Shown here: positions 1 to 6,058 of the stretch, one piece after another
Position numbering within the stretch: the stretch's first letter is position 1
Layout of the letters: the number at the start of each line of letters is the position of its first letter
Origin: Acidimicrobiia bacterium
GTDB taxonomy: Bacteria; Actinomycetota; Acidimicrobiia; Spongiisociales; ZC4RG35
Direction: 5' to 3'
NCBI GenBank assembly: GCA_025929005.1
Contig: JAICND010000106.1
Coordinates: forward strand, 1-6,058
Length of the DNA stretch: 6,058 nt
Notes under the pieces: generated by a model
Seen by the model: only the letters and a program-made list of their open reading frames with translations
Told to the model about the DNA's origin: nothing
The model's database searches: none
Program-made: the position numbers and the translations under genes

Positions 1-2199
1 CCCGCCGACGTCGAGGTCCTCGCACACCAGTTGTTGGGACTGACCGACGACGAGTACGCAAGCATCCAGAAGATTCTGGGCCGGGACCCGAGCCCGGCCG
101 AGCTGGCTATGTATTCGGTTATGTGGTCAGAACATTGCTCCTACAAGTCGTCTCGCATCCATCTGCGACGCTTTCCCACCGCCGCTCCCTGGGTGGTGGT
201 GGGGCCTGGTGAAAACGCTGGCGTGATCGACATTGGAGACGGCTGGTACGTCGCCCTGCGGATCGAAAGCCACAATCACCCTTCCTTTGTGGAGCCGTAT
301 CAGGGGGCAGCCACCGGGGTAGGGGGCATCATCCGCGACGTCTTCACGATGGGGGCCCGTCCCATTGCGTTGTGGGACTCGATCCGGTTCGGGCCGCTGG
401 GGCTGGCCCGCAACCGCTATCTCCTCAAAGGGGTGGTGAACGGGATTGCGGGCTACGGAAACGCGGTGGGAGTGCCAACAGTGGGAGGGGAGATCGGGTT
501 CGCCGAGCAGTACACCAACAATCCTCTCGTCAATGTGATGTGTTTGGGGTTGCTACGTCACGATCAGCTGGTCCTAGCCCGCTCGGGACCTCCAGGGACC
601 AAGGCAATCCTCCTGGGAGCCGCCACGGGACGTGACGGCATCGGCGGAGCGTCGGTGCTGGCCTCGGCCTCGTTCGATGCCGACTCAGGTCAGAAACGGC
701 CCTCGGTCCAGGTCGGAGATCCGTTCGAGGAGAAGAAACTCATTGAAGCGTGCCTCGAGTTGTACGAGCGCGGATTGGTGATCGGAGTGCAGGATCTTGG
801 TGCGGCCGGGCTCTCATGCGCGTCGGCAGAACCAGTAGCAAAGTCGGGCATGGGGATCGACCTCGATCTCGACCAGGTCCACGTTCGCGAACCCGACATG
901 ACTGCAGTCGAGATGCTCATGTCGGAGTCGCAGGAAAGGATGATGGCTTTCGTCTCCCCGGACAGGGTTGAGGAGGTGCTGGCGGTCGCCTCGAAGTGGG
1001 AGATCACCGCGGCAGTGGTCGGAACCGTGTCTGACCACGGCGAAGTGCGAGTCCGCCAGTCGGGTCTCGAAGTCGCTCGAATTCCTGCCGCGTCGCTGGT
1101 TAACGACGCTCCCCGCTACGACCGGCCATTGGGCGAGCCCCAGTGGATGGAAGACCTATGGTCCAACACGGTCAAATTCGTGGCTCAACCCGCCATAGCC
1201 ACAGCCCTTGTGCAGATGCTGGACGAGCCGGGGCTCGCATCAAAGGCATGGGCATACCACCAGTTCGACCACATGCTCTTTCTCAACACCGTGATCGGTC
1301 CTGGACATGACGCCTCGCTCTTGCGGATTCAGGGCACCACCAAAGGTCTGGCGCTCTCCGTTGACGGTGACGGGCGCCTCTGCCATCTCGATCCCCGGCG
1401 GGGAGGCGCCCGGCTGGTGTACGAAGGAGCATTACAGGTTGCACTGACCGGCGCCCGACCCATGGCAGTGGTGGACAACCTGAACCTCGGCAACCCCGAG
1501 AAGTCCGAGGTGATGTGGCAACTACGGGAGACGATCGAGGGCATCGCCGAGGCTTGCGAGGCCCTCGGGCTTCCCGTCATCGGCGGCAACGTGTCTCTCT
1601 ACAACGAAACCGACGGAATCGACATCCTTCCCACGCCGGTGGTCGGCGTGCTGGGCCTAGCCGATCCGATGCCACGACGACCCCCGCGCCTGGATCGGGC
1701 CGAGACCGGAATGGAGTTATGGCTCTTCGGCGCCGAATGGACTATCAACCTGGCTGGCTCCGCCTTCGAACTGGTGACCTTCGCTCATGTGGGGGGACGA
1801 CCCTCTGCTCCCGACCCCACCGCAGCCCGGGCCGCCCTCCAGGCGGCTCTGGGACTGGCCCAGGAGGGGCTAGCTCCCGTCCTCCACGACGTCTCCGCCG
1901 GTGGCTTGGCGATGGCCTTGGCTGAAGTCGCCATCGCTTCGGCGGTCGGAGCGACGATTCGGTACACCGATTGGCGTCATCTCTTCTCGGAGGACCCCCA
2001 TCGGTTCATCGCCGCCGTTCCCGCCGCCAACTCACAACGTGTGAGGGAACTGGCCGCAACAACAGGCATTCCGGCTGCCCCAATTGGAGAGTTTGGTGGA
2101 ACCGAGATCGTCTTCGATCGCAACGGAGTGCGAGCCGCCGTCGAGCTCGAGGTGGCGCGCAGGACCTGGGACCAGGCGCTGACGCGCCGACTCGCCTAG
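1..2199 (+). CDS. purL: Phosphoribosylformylglycinamidine synthase, small-type PurL subunit (5' partial)
   Basis: This subunit makes FGAM from FGAR with ATP and ammonia in de novo purine synthesis. At 732 visible residues it is the small PurL type, which needs PurQ (glutaminase) and PurS as partners; neither is in the window. Counting from base 1, the hallmarks are in order: SEHCSY with active-site His at about 45, GPGENAG 68-74, ESHNHPS 89-95, the glycine-rich QGAATGVGG from 101, GDPFEEKKL 239-247, GVQDLGAAGLS 262-272, ESQERMM 309-315. The second AIRS-like half has LNTVIGPG about 428, TGARP about 483, NLGNPEK about 495, GGNVSLYNET 528-537 and HDVSAGGL about 629. The frame is open to the left edge and the residues before the TTG at 31 (DVEVLAHQL) still resemble family N termini, so the true start is probably just outside the window. 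The TAG stop lies in a CTAG shared with the convergent downstream gene. No frameshift or missing core motif is seen. Confidence 0.96.
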   Translation, partial: PADVEVLAHQLLGLTDDEYASIQKILGRDPSPAELAMYSVMWSEHCSYKSSRIHLRRFPTAAPWVVVGPGENAGVIDIGDGWYVALRIESHNHPSFVEPYQGAATGVGGIIRDVFTMGARPIALWDSIRFGPLGLARNRYLLKGVVNGIAGYGNAVGVPTVGGEIGFAEQYTNNPLVNVMCLGLLRHDQLVLARSGPPGTKAILLGAATGRDGIGGASVLASASFDADSGQKRPSVQVGDPFEEKKLIEACLELYERGLVIGVQDLGAAGLSCASAEPVAKSGMGIDLDLDQVHVREPDMTAVEMLMSESQERMMAFVSPDRVEEVLAVASKWEITAAVVGTVSDHGEVRVRQSGLEVARIPAASLVNDAPRYDRPLGEPQWMEDLWSNTVKFVAQPAIATALVQMLDEPGLASKAWAYHQFDHMLFLNTVIGPGHDASLLRIQGTTKGLALSVDGDGRLCHLDPRRGGARLVYEGALQVALTGARPMAVVDNLNLGNPEKSEVMWQLRETIEGIAEACEALGLPVIGGNVSLYNETDGIDILPTPVVGVLGLADPMPRRPPRLDRAETGMELWLFGAEWTINLAGSAFELVTFAHVGGRPSAPDPTAARAALQAALGLAQEGLAPVLHDVSAGGLAMALAEVAIASAVGATIRYTDWRHLFSEDPHRFIAAVPAANSQRVRELAATTGIPAAPIGEFGGTEIVFDRNGVRAAVELEVARRTWDQALTRRLA

Positions 2200-2215
2200 G
2201 CCGACCGGCCTTTAG
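2196..2215. terminator. Weak hairpin over the purL / cNMP-gene stop codons
   Basis: AGGCC (2198-2202) and GGCCT (2207-2211) can pair around a GACC loop, directly over the two overlapping stop codons. Only three T residues follow on the plus strand and no T tract on the minus strand, so it is not a classical intrinsic terminator. It is the only hairpin I see at this convergent junction. It could slow transcription from either side or be chance in G+C-rich DNA. Confidence 0.22.
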
Positions 2216-2594
2216 CCAGATCCTGCAGCCGCTGGGCAATCACCGGGAAGCTCTCGGTGACCGAGCGGAAGTCCCACAACATCATCGTCATCAGGGTCAT
2301 CGGCGATGTGGCCACAACATCGGCATTGCGGCGCTGACCGCCAAGCAACGCCATCTCACCGAAGACATCTCCTGCCCTCAGCATTGCCACGGTTTCACCG
2401 TCCTTCTTGACGTCGGCAGTGCCATCAAGAACTATGAAGAAATCGAACCCGGGCGAGCCCTGACGGGCCAGATGGATTCCGGGATGCGCTGATATGCGGA
2501 CCGCCTGGGAAGCGATCTTTTCGAGCTTGTCCCGGCTCAAACCCTCAAACAGCGGTAACGACGCCAGGTCATCCGCGGTAATAGGAACAAACAT
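2196..2594 (-). CDS. Stand-alone cyclic-nucleotide-binding-domain protein (Crp/PKA-type cNMP fold), 132 aa
   Basis: The protein is essentially one cNMP-binding domain. It opens with the typical entry ITADDLASLPLFEGLS (residues 5-20). The phosphate-binding cassette follows at about 75-92 (GDVFGEM, then ALLGGQRRNA), with the Glu (E80) and Arg (R89) that hold the cyclic phosphate spaced as in PKA-type domains. No helix-turn-helix, kinase, channel or membrane segment follows, so it is not a Crp-type transcription factor by itself; its ligand and partner cannot be read from the sequence. I start it at the ATG at 2594 because GGAG (2602-2605) sits 7 nt upstream and the domain begins immediately. 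The frame stays open to a GTG at 2678 (160 aa), but the extra 28 residues look unstructured and neither upstream start has a Shine-Dalgarno. It is convergent with purL (4-bp overlap) and divergent from pfk. Confidence 0.82.
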   Translation of the reverse strand: MFVPITADDLASLPLFEGLSRDKLEKIASQAVRISAHPGIHLARQGSPGFDFFIVLDGTADVKKDGETVAMLRAGDVFGEMALLGGQRRNADVVATSPMTLMTMMLWDFRSVTESFPVIAQRLQDLAKGRSA

Positions 2595-2601
2595 GTAGCT
2601 A

Positions 2602-2605
2602 CTCC
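2602..2605 (-). promoter_or_regulatory. Shine-Dalgarno of the cNMP-binding gene (decides its start)
   Basis: On the minus strand GGAG lies 7 nt before the ATG at 2594. The upstream in-frame candidates (ATG at 2645, GTG at 2678) have no purine-rich site at a usable distance. This favours the 132-aa form over 149- or 160-aa forms. Confidence 0.5.
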
Positions 2606-2620
2606 GTCTCGAGGGGACGA

Positions 2621-2650
2621 AAACTACCGAATCGAAACGACTCATGTCGG
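2621..2650 (-). promoter_or_regulatory. Candidate promoter of the cNMP-binding gene
   Basis: Reading the minus strand, CCGACA (plus 2645-2650) is followed by 18 bp and then TAGTTT (plus 2621-2626). The pair resembles a housekeeping -35/-10 (four of six matches at -35; TAnnnT at -10). Transcription would start near 2614, leaving a leader of about 20 nt that includes the GGAG site. The two hexamers are degenerate, so this is only a candidate. Confidence 0.33.
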
Positions 2651-2691
2651 CTGACGGCGGGGCAAGGAGTAAATCCACTCTGGGCCGCCCC

Positions 2692-2704
2692 TACCATCAG
2701 TAGG
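2692..2704 (+). promoter_or_regulatory. Candidate -10 element of a leaderless pfk promoter
   Basis: TACCAT (2692-2697) fits the actinobacterial TAnnnT -10 consensus and ends 6 nt before the GTG at 2704. If it is used, the expected transcription start is the G of the start codon. No Shine-Dalgarno lies upstream of this GTG, and an in-frame TAG at 2701-2703 forbids any earlier start. No good -35 is visible at 16-18 bp. The same hexamer and spacing recur before purF. Confidence 0.5.
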
Positions 2705-3828
2705 TGCCGCGAACTATTGGAGTGCTGACGGCAGGCGGCGACTCCCCCGGGCTCAACGCCGCCATCAGGGCTGTCGGCAAGTCGGCTCAGCGATCCCATG
2801 GGATGCATGTGATCGGGTTTCGCGATGGGTTCCGCGGCCTGATGCAGAACCGGTTTATCCGCCTCGACTCCGAGGACCTTTCAGGGATACTCACCAAGGG
2901 AGGCACCGTCCTGGGTACCAGCCGGGAGAAGGTGCACAAGATGGATGTCGGCAACGGCCGCCCGATGGATATGCGCCCGATGATCCGCAAGGTGGTCGAG
3001 CAGCACAACCTCACAGCTCTTGTTTGCCTGGGCGGTGGTGGCACCCAGAAGAACGCCCTACGACTGTGGAAGGAAGGCATCCCGGTGGTGACCCTTCCGA
3101 AGACCATCGACAACGACGTCTGGGGCACCGACACCGCTTTCGGGTACGACACGGCATTGGGAATTGCCACCGAGGCGGTCGACCGGCTTCATTCCACGGC
3201 CCATTCCCATCACCGGATCATGGTGGTGGAGGTAATGGGACACAACGCCGGCTGGCTGGCGCTCGGGGCGGGGCTGGCAGGTGGGGCCGATTCGATCCTC
3301 ATCCCCGAGGTCCCGTACCAGATCGACGCGGTGGCCGACTCGATCTTGCAGCGCAAGGCGGGCGGTAGTTCGTTCTCGATCGTCGTTGTCTCCGAGGGTG
3401 CGATGACTCATGCCGAACGGGGTGAATACGACGTTCTCCGTTCGGGAGTAGACCAGGCCCGTAACGATGATGACGAGGACCACGCCCGGGCGGCCCTCGA
3501 CAAGTTCGAAGAGGCGCGCAGCCGCGCCACCGAAGAGATGGCCGAACAACTCGAAGCCCTGACAGGCTTGGAAGCGCGGGTAACGATCCTCGGTCACGTG
3601 CAAAGGGGAGGCATTCCCTCAGCAGTGGATCGGGTTCTCGCCACCCGCCTGGGGACCGCCGCGGCCGATGCGGTCGCCGAGGGAAATCTCGGCGTCATGA
3701 TCGCCTCGCGGGGAGAAGAGGCCGTCCCGGTGCCGCTGGAGGAGGTGGCCGGTCGTCGCAAGACTGTCCCGGCCGATCACGCCTGGATTACCTCGGCCCG
3801 TCGGCTCGGTGTCAACCTCGGGGACTGA
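2704..3828 (+). CDS. pfkA: 6-phosphofructokinase, mixed-substrate (ATP/PPi) type
   Basis: This enzyme phosphorylates fructose 6-phosphate to fructose 1,6-bisphosphate in cytoplasmic glycolysis (374 aa). Landmarks are GGDSPGLNAAIR (11-22) in the phosphoryl-donor loop; CLGGGGTQKNA (108-118); PKTIDND (132-138) with catalytic Asp136; HSTAHSHHR then VEVMGHNAGW (163-184); PEVPY (201-205); SEGA (230-233); and GHVQRGG (297-303) with DRVLATR in the sugar-phosphate site. Gly112 and Gly113 occupy the positions of E. coli Asp103 and Gly104, and Lys133 that of Gly124. Gly at the second position suits ATP, while Lys at the third is typical of PPi enzymes, so the donor is undecided. A charged, helical-looking segment at about 250-285 helps explain a length above the roughly 320 aa of E. 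coli PfkA. The GTG start is fixed by a TAG immediately upstream and by the N terminus beginning right at the fold. It lies divergent to the cNMP gene and 62 bp before purF. Confidence 0.93.
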   Translation: MPRTIGVLTAGGDSPGLNAAIRAVGKSAQRSHGMHVIGFRDGFRGLMQNRFIRLDSEDLSGILTKGGTVLGTSREKVHKMDVGNGRPMDMRPMIRKVVEQHNLTALVCLGGGGTQKNALRLWKEGIPVVTLPKTIDNDVWGTDTAFGYDTALGIATEAVDRLHSTAHSHHRIMVVEVMGHNAGWLALGAGLAGGADSILIPEVPYQIDAVADSILQRKAGGSSFSIVVVSEGAMTHAERGEYDVLRSGVDQARNDDDEDHARAALDKFEEARSRATEEMAEQLEALTGLEARVTILGHVQRGGIPSAVDRVLATRLGTAAADAVAEGNLGVMIASRGEEAVPVPLEEVAGRRKTVPADHAWITSARRLGVNLGD

Positions 3829-3849
3829 CGCCTCGGCAGGTCACGTTTT

Positions 3850-3868
3850 CGCGGTCGCGACTCCGCGG
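3850..3868. repeat. Nested palindromes upstream of purF (possible operator)
   Basis: CGCGG (3850-3854) and CCGCG (3863-3867) form an inverted repeat around an 8-nt spacer. Inside it GTCGCGAC (3854-3861) is a perfect 8-bp palindrome, and CCGCGG (3863-3868) is another. The block sits where the -35 region of the purF promoter would be, a natural place for a repressor. It could also be a weak hairpin after pfk (only TTT follows) or chance in G+C-rich sequence. Confidence 0.25.
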
Positions 3869-3878
3869 TTTGGCTCGG

Positions 3879-3891
3879 TACCATGCCCGGG
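3879..3891 (+). promoter_or_regulatory. Candidate -10 element of a leaderless purF promoter
   Basis: TACCAT (3879-3884) ends exactly 6 nt before the GTG at 3891, the same hexamer and spacing as at pfk. Nothing resembling a Shine-Dalgarno precedes the GTG. A partial -35 (GCGACT, 3857-3862, matching only the GAC core) lies 16 bp upstream. Transcription would begin on the first base of the start codon. Confidence 0.5.
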
Positions 3892-5318
3892 TGAGCGACC
3901 TCTTGGCTAAACCCGGTGAGGCCTGCGGGGTCTTCGGCGTCTACACACCGGGGGTCAAGGCCTCGTCCCTCATCTACTTCGGCCTGTTTGCCCTCCAGCA
4001 CCGAGGGCAAGAATCGGCGGGAATTGCCTCCTCGGATGGCCACACCGTTACGGTTTACAAAGACCTCGGTCTCGTTGCTCAGGTCTTTGACGAGACCTCG
4101 CTGGCCGCCCTCGACGGCCACATTGGCATCGGTCACACCCGCTACTCCACCACCGGCTCCAACCGCTGGGAGAACGCCCAACCGGTCCATCGCCAGGTGG
4201 GAGGCACCTCGATCGCTCTGGCCCACAACGGCAACCTGACCAACGCCAGCGACCTGGCCAGGCGATTTGCCCCTGGATTGGGTTCCACGGACTCCGAGTT
4301 GATGATCGACGCCATCGCCGCTTCCGTCGAGGACGGCCGCTCCGACGACCGCGGTCTCGAGCGGGCCCTGATCGAGGTCCTTCCCTCGTTTCAGGGAGCC
4401 TTCTCTCTCGTGATCATGGACCAGGGCCGGCTGATCGGAGTGCGAGACCCGAATGGATTCCGCCCCCTCTGCCTGGGACGCCTGCCCGACGAGGGCTGGG
4501 TACTGTCCTCAGAAACCGCGGGTCTCGACATCCTCGGCGCTCGCTTCGTCAGGGAGGTGGCGGCCGGGGAGATGGTGGTGATCGACGCCGCCGGAGTTCG
4601 CAGTGAAATGCCGTTCGCCACTACTGACCCACGGCTGTGTGCATTCGAGTTCGTCTACTTCGCCCGACCCGACTCCCAGCTTTACGGTCGCAGCATCCAT
4701 GCCGCCCGCCATGACATGGGTCGTCGTCTCGCCAGCGAGCATCCGGTGACAGCCGATGTCGTGGTTCCGGTGCCGGAGTCGGGCATTCCCGCTGCGCAGG
4801 GATTCGCCGCGGCTGCCGGCATTCCGTACGCGGACGGTCTGGTCAAAAACCGTTACGTGGGCCGCACCTTCATCGAGCCCAACCAGTTGCTGCGCGACCG
4901 TGGGGTGCGCCTGAAACTCAATCCGATTCCCGCCACCCTCGCCGGCCAGCGGGTGGTGCTCATCGACGACTCGATCGTACGCGGCTCGACCACCAAGCAG
5001 CTGGTGACGCTGGTCCGCGACGCCGGAGCCGCTGAGGTCCACGTTCGCATCTCTTCACCGCCCTACCGGTGGCCCTGCTTCTACGGGATGGACACGTCCG
5101 ACCGCTCCACGCTGATCGCCGCCAGCATGGAAGTGGAAGAGATTCGCGACCACATCGGGGCAGATTCGCTCGGATATCTGTCGCTGGCAGGGCTAATGGA
5201 AGCGACGGCAACTGCCGGAGCGGGTTTCTGTCACGCCTGTCTGTCGGGTGAGTACCCAACCGATGTTTCCGCCGCCAACGGTAAGTACCTGCTCGAGCCC
5301 ACCCATCCGGGTTTGTGA
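3891..5318 (+). CDS. purF: Amidophosphoribosyltransferase (glutamine PRPP amidotransferase), [4Fe-4S] type
   Basis: This is the committed first step of purine synthesis: PRPP plus glutamine gives phosphoribosylamine. From the GTG the protein is 475 aa. An 11-residue propeptide (ending GEA) precedes Cys12 of CGVFGVY, the N-terminal nucleophile exposed by processing. The glutaminase half shows LQHRGQES, GHTRYSTTG (about 82-89) and HNGNL (about 112-116). The transferase half carries the PRPP loop VVLIDDSIVRGSTT (about 355-368). Four cysteines placed as in the Bacillus subtilis enzyme (Cys250, Cys396, Cys447, Cys450, the last two in CHAC) indicate a structural iron-sulfur cluster, hence likely oxygen sensitivity. 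A TTG at 3870 would add seven residues, but the GTG gives the usual short propeptide and fits the promoter spacing. Its stop overlaps the purM start (GTGA). Nucleotide feedback inhibition is known for the family but not readable here. Confidence 0.97.
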   Translation: MSDLLAKPGEACGVFGVYTPGVKASSLIYFGLFALQHRGQESAGIASSDGHTVTVYKDLGLVAQVFDETSLAALDGHIGIGHTRYSTTGSNRWENAQPVHRQVGGTSIALAHNGNLTNASDLARRFAPGLGSTDSELMIDAIAASVEDGRSDDRGLERALIEVLPSFQGAFSLVIMDQGRLIGVRDPNGFRPLCLGRLPDEGWVLSSETAGLDILGARFVREVAAGEMVVIDAAGVRSEMPFATTDPRLCAFEFVYFARPDSQLYGRSIHAARHDMGRRLASEHPVTADVVVPVPESGIPAAQGFAAAAGIPYADGLVKNRYVGRTFIEPNQLLRDRGVRLKLNPIPATLAGQRVVLIDDSIVRGSTTKQLVTLVRDAGAAEVHVRISSPPYRWPCFYGMDTSDRSTLIAASMEVEEIRDHIGADSLGYLSLAGLMEATATAGAGFCHACLSGEYPTDVSAANGKYLLEPTHPGL

Positions 5319-6058
5319 GCTCCTATCGCGCGGCCGGCGTCGACCTGGAAGGCGCCGAACGACATGTGAGCAGCATCACCACTCCGGTGACCTCCACCTG
5401 GAACGAGCGGGTCATCGGGTCATTCGGAGGTTTTGCAGCCGGAGTCACAATGCCCACCGGTTATCGCAATCCGGTTCTGATGCTCACGACCGACGGGGTG
5501 GGTACCAAGCTCGACCTCGCCCGTCGGACCGGTAAGTGGGAAGGGGTCGGTTTCGACCTGGTGGCCATGGTGGTAGACGACCTGGCCGCGGTCGGGGCCG
5601 CGCCCCTTGGGCTCGTGGACTATCTGGCGGTGGGAGCACTCGACCCCACCCGTGACCTGGCGATCATCGACTCCATCGCCCGAGCCTGTGTCGTGGCGGG
5701 CTGTCCTCTCCTCGGCGGAGAGACCGCCGAGCACCCCGGGGTCATGCCAACAGACCAGGTCGATCTCGCCGCCACCGCCCTGGGTGTCGTCGAGCAAGGA
5801 TCTGAATGGGGATCCCACCGTGTGCAGGTCGGCGACCTCGTGGTCGGATTGTTCTCTCCCAACCTTCGCTCCAACGGCTTCTCGCTGGTACGAGCCGTCA
5901 TAGAAGATCGCAGACTCGATTTGAAGGTCGGAGACTCGAAGTTGGCAGACCTGTTGTTGGAACCATCGGTGATCTATTCACCCACGGTGCTGGCGTTGAA
6001 GGAAAGCAACGGGGTCCACGCCGCCGCCCACATCACCGGCGGCGGCCTCGAGTCCAAC
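5315..6058 (+). CDS. purM: Phosphoribosylformylglycinamidine cyclo-ligase (AIR synthetase), 3' partial
   Basis: PurM closes FGAM to AIR with ATP, the step after PurL, in the cytoplasm. The frame runs open from the GTG at 5315 to the right edge (248 codons, about 70 percent of a usual 340-350 aa protein). Motifs in order are YRAAGVDLEGAERHV at the N terminus; FGGFAAGV; TTDGVGTKL, the nucleotide-binding signature; VGFDLVAMVVDDLAAVGAAP; GGETAEHPGVM; LRSNGFSLVR; and HITGGGLESN at the edge. VVDD and GETAEHPG are wording I associate with actinobacterial PurM; GAAP replaces the more usual GAEP. The start overlaps the purF stop by 4 nt (GTGA), with no clear Shine-Dalgarno, so translation is probably coupled to purF. 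The missing part is cut by the window, not by a mutation. Confidence 0.95.
   Translation, partial: MSSYRAAGVDLEGAERHVSSITTPVTSTWNERVIGSFGGFAAGVTMPTGYRNPVLMLTTDGVGTKLDLARRTGKWEGVGFDLVAMVVDDLAAVGAAPLGLVDYLAVGALDPTRDLAIIDSIARACVVAGCPLLGGETAEHPGVMPTDQVDLAATALGVVEQGSEWGSHRVQVGDLVVGLFSPNLRSNGFSLVRAVIEDRRLDLKVGDSKLADLLLEPSVIYSPTVLALKESNGVHAAAHITGGGLESN

Noticed and set aside
31..33. TTG as the start codon of purL
   Set aside because: The frame is open to the left edge, and the ten codons before it still look like a PurL N terminus; the real start is probably outside the window.
1971..2492. 173-codon plus-strand open frame across the purL end and the cNMP gene
   Set aside because: It is out of frame with purL and antisense to the cNMP gene, has no recognisable motif, and reads as a shadow of both.
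2664..2669. AAGGAG as the Shine-Dalgarno of pfk
   Set aside because: It lies 34 nt before the GTG at 2704, far too distant, and no start codon occurs at a normal distance after it.
2595..2678. N-terminal extension of the cNMP protein to the GTG at 2678
   Set aside because: The extension lacks domain similarity and a Shine-Dalgarno, whereas the ATG at 2594 has GGAG at 7 nt and begins at the domain edge.
3058..3603. 181-codon minus-strand open frame inside pfk
   Set aside because: Antisense to clear phosphofructokinase motifs; its residues mirror the pfk codons and resemble no family.
3883..3885. ATG just upstream of purF as its start codon
   Set aside because: It is out of frame with purF.
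3870..3890. TTG at 3870 as the purF start
   Set aside because: It would add seven residues unlike a PurF propeptide and has no Shine-Dalgarno; the GTG at 3891 gives the usual short propeptide before the catalytic Cys.
4509..5042. 177-codon minus-strand open frame inside purF
   Set aside because: Antisense shadow of the transferase domain of purF, common in G+C-rich DNA.
1..6058. tRNA, rRNA, CRISPR, insertion sequence or riboswitch
   Set aside because: Nearly all bases are coding for recognised genes; the two gaps (109 and 62 bp) hold no cloverleaf, repeat array, transposase or recognisable aptamer.

Overview
The window is a G+C-rich stretch of bacterial chromosome carrying mostly core metabolism. 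It holds three de novo purine genes (purL, purF, purM), a 6-phosphofructokinase, and a small stand-alone cyclic-nucleotide-binding-domain protein. The PurM wording (VVDD where many bacteria have VND; GETAEHPG) and the apparently leaderless genes point to an actinobacterium. A deep branch such as Acidimicrobiia is possible, but that placement is inference. I see no mobile element, CRISPR array, tRNA, rRNA or signs of recent transfer.

Layout, left to right. Bases 1-2199 (+) hold purL, whose 5' end runs off the left edge. Bases 2196-2594 (-) hold the cNMP-binding-domain gene, convergent with purL and overlapping it by 4 bp through the palindromic CTAG that contains both TAG stops. Bases 2595-2703 are a divergent promoter region. 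Bases 2704-3828 (+) hold a phosphofructokinase of the mixed ATP/PPi-type group. Bases 3829-3890 are a short spacer with a promoter-like element. Bases 3891-5318 (+) hold purF. Bases 5315-6058 (+) hold purM, which overlaps purF by a GTGA junction and runs off the right edge.

PurF (step 1), the small-type PurL (step 4, which needs PurQ and PurS encoded elsewhere) and PurM (step 5) act in the same cytoplasmic pathway from PRPP to AIR. purF and purM look translationally coupled. The phosphofructokinase is the glycolytic step, inserted between purL and purF together with the cNMP-binding gene.

The most interesting signal is regulatory. Both pfk and purF have the hexamer TACCAT followed by exactly 6 nt and then a GTG start, with no Shine-Dalgarno. 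This is the geometry expected if transcription begins on the G of the start codon, giving leaderless mRNAs. The second point is the unusual nucleotide-binding motif of the phosphofructokinase (GGGGT with PKTIDND), which leaves ATP versus PPi use open. I found no convincing undescribed multi-gene system here.
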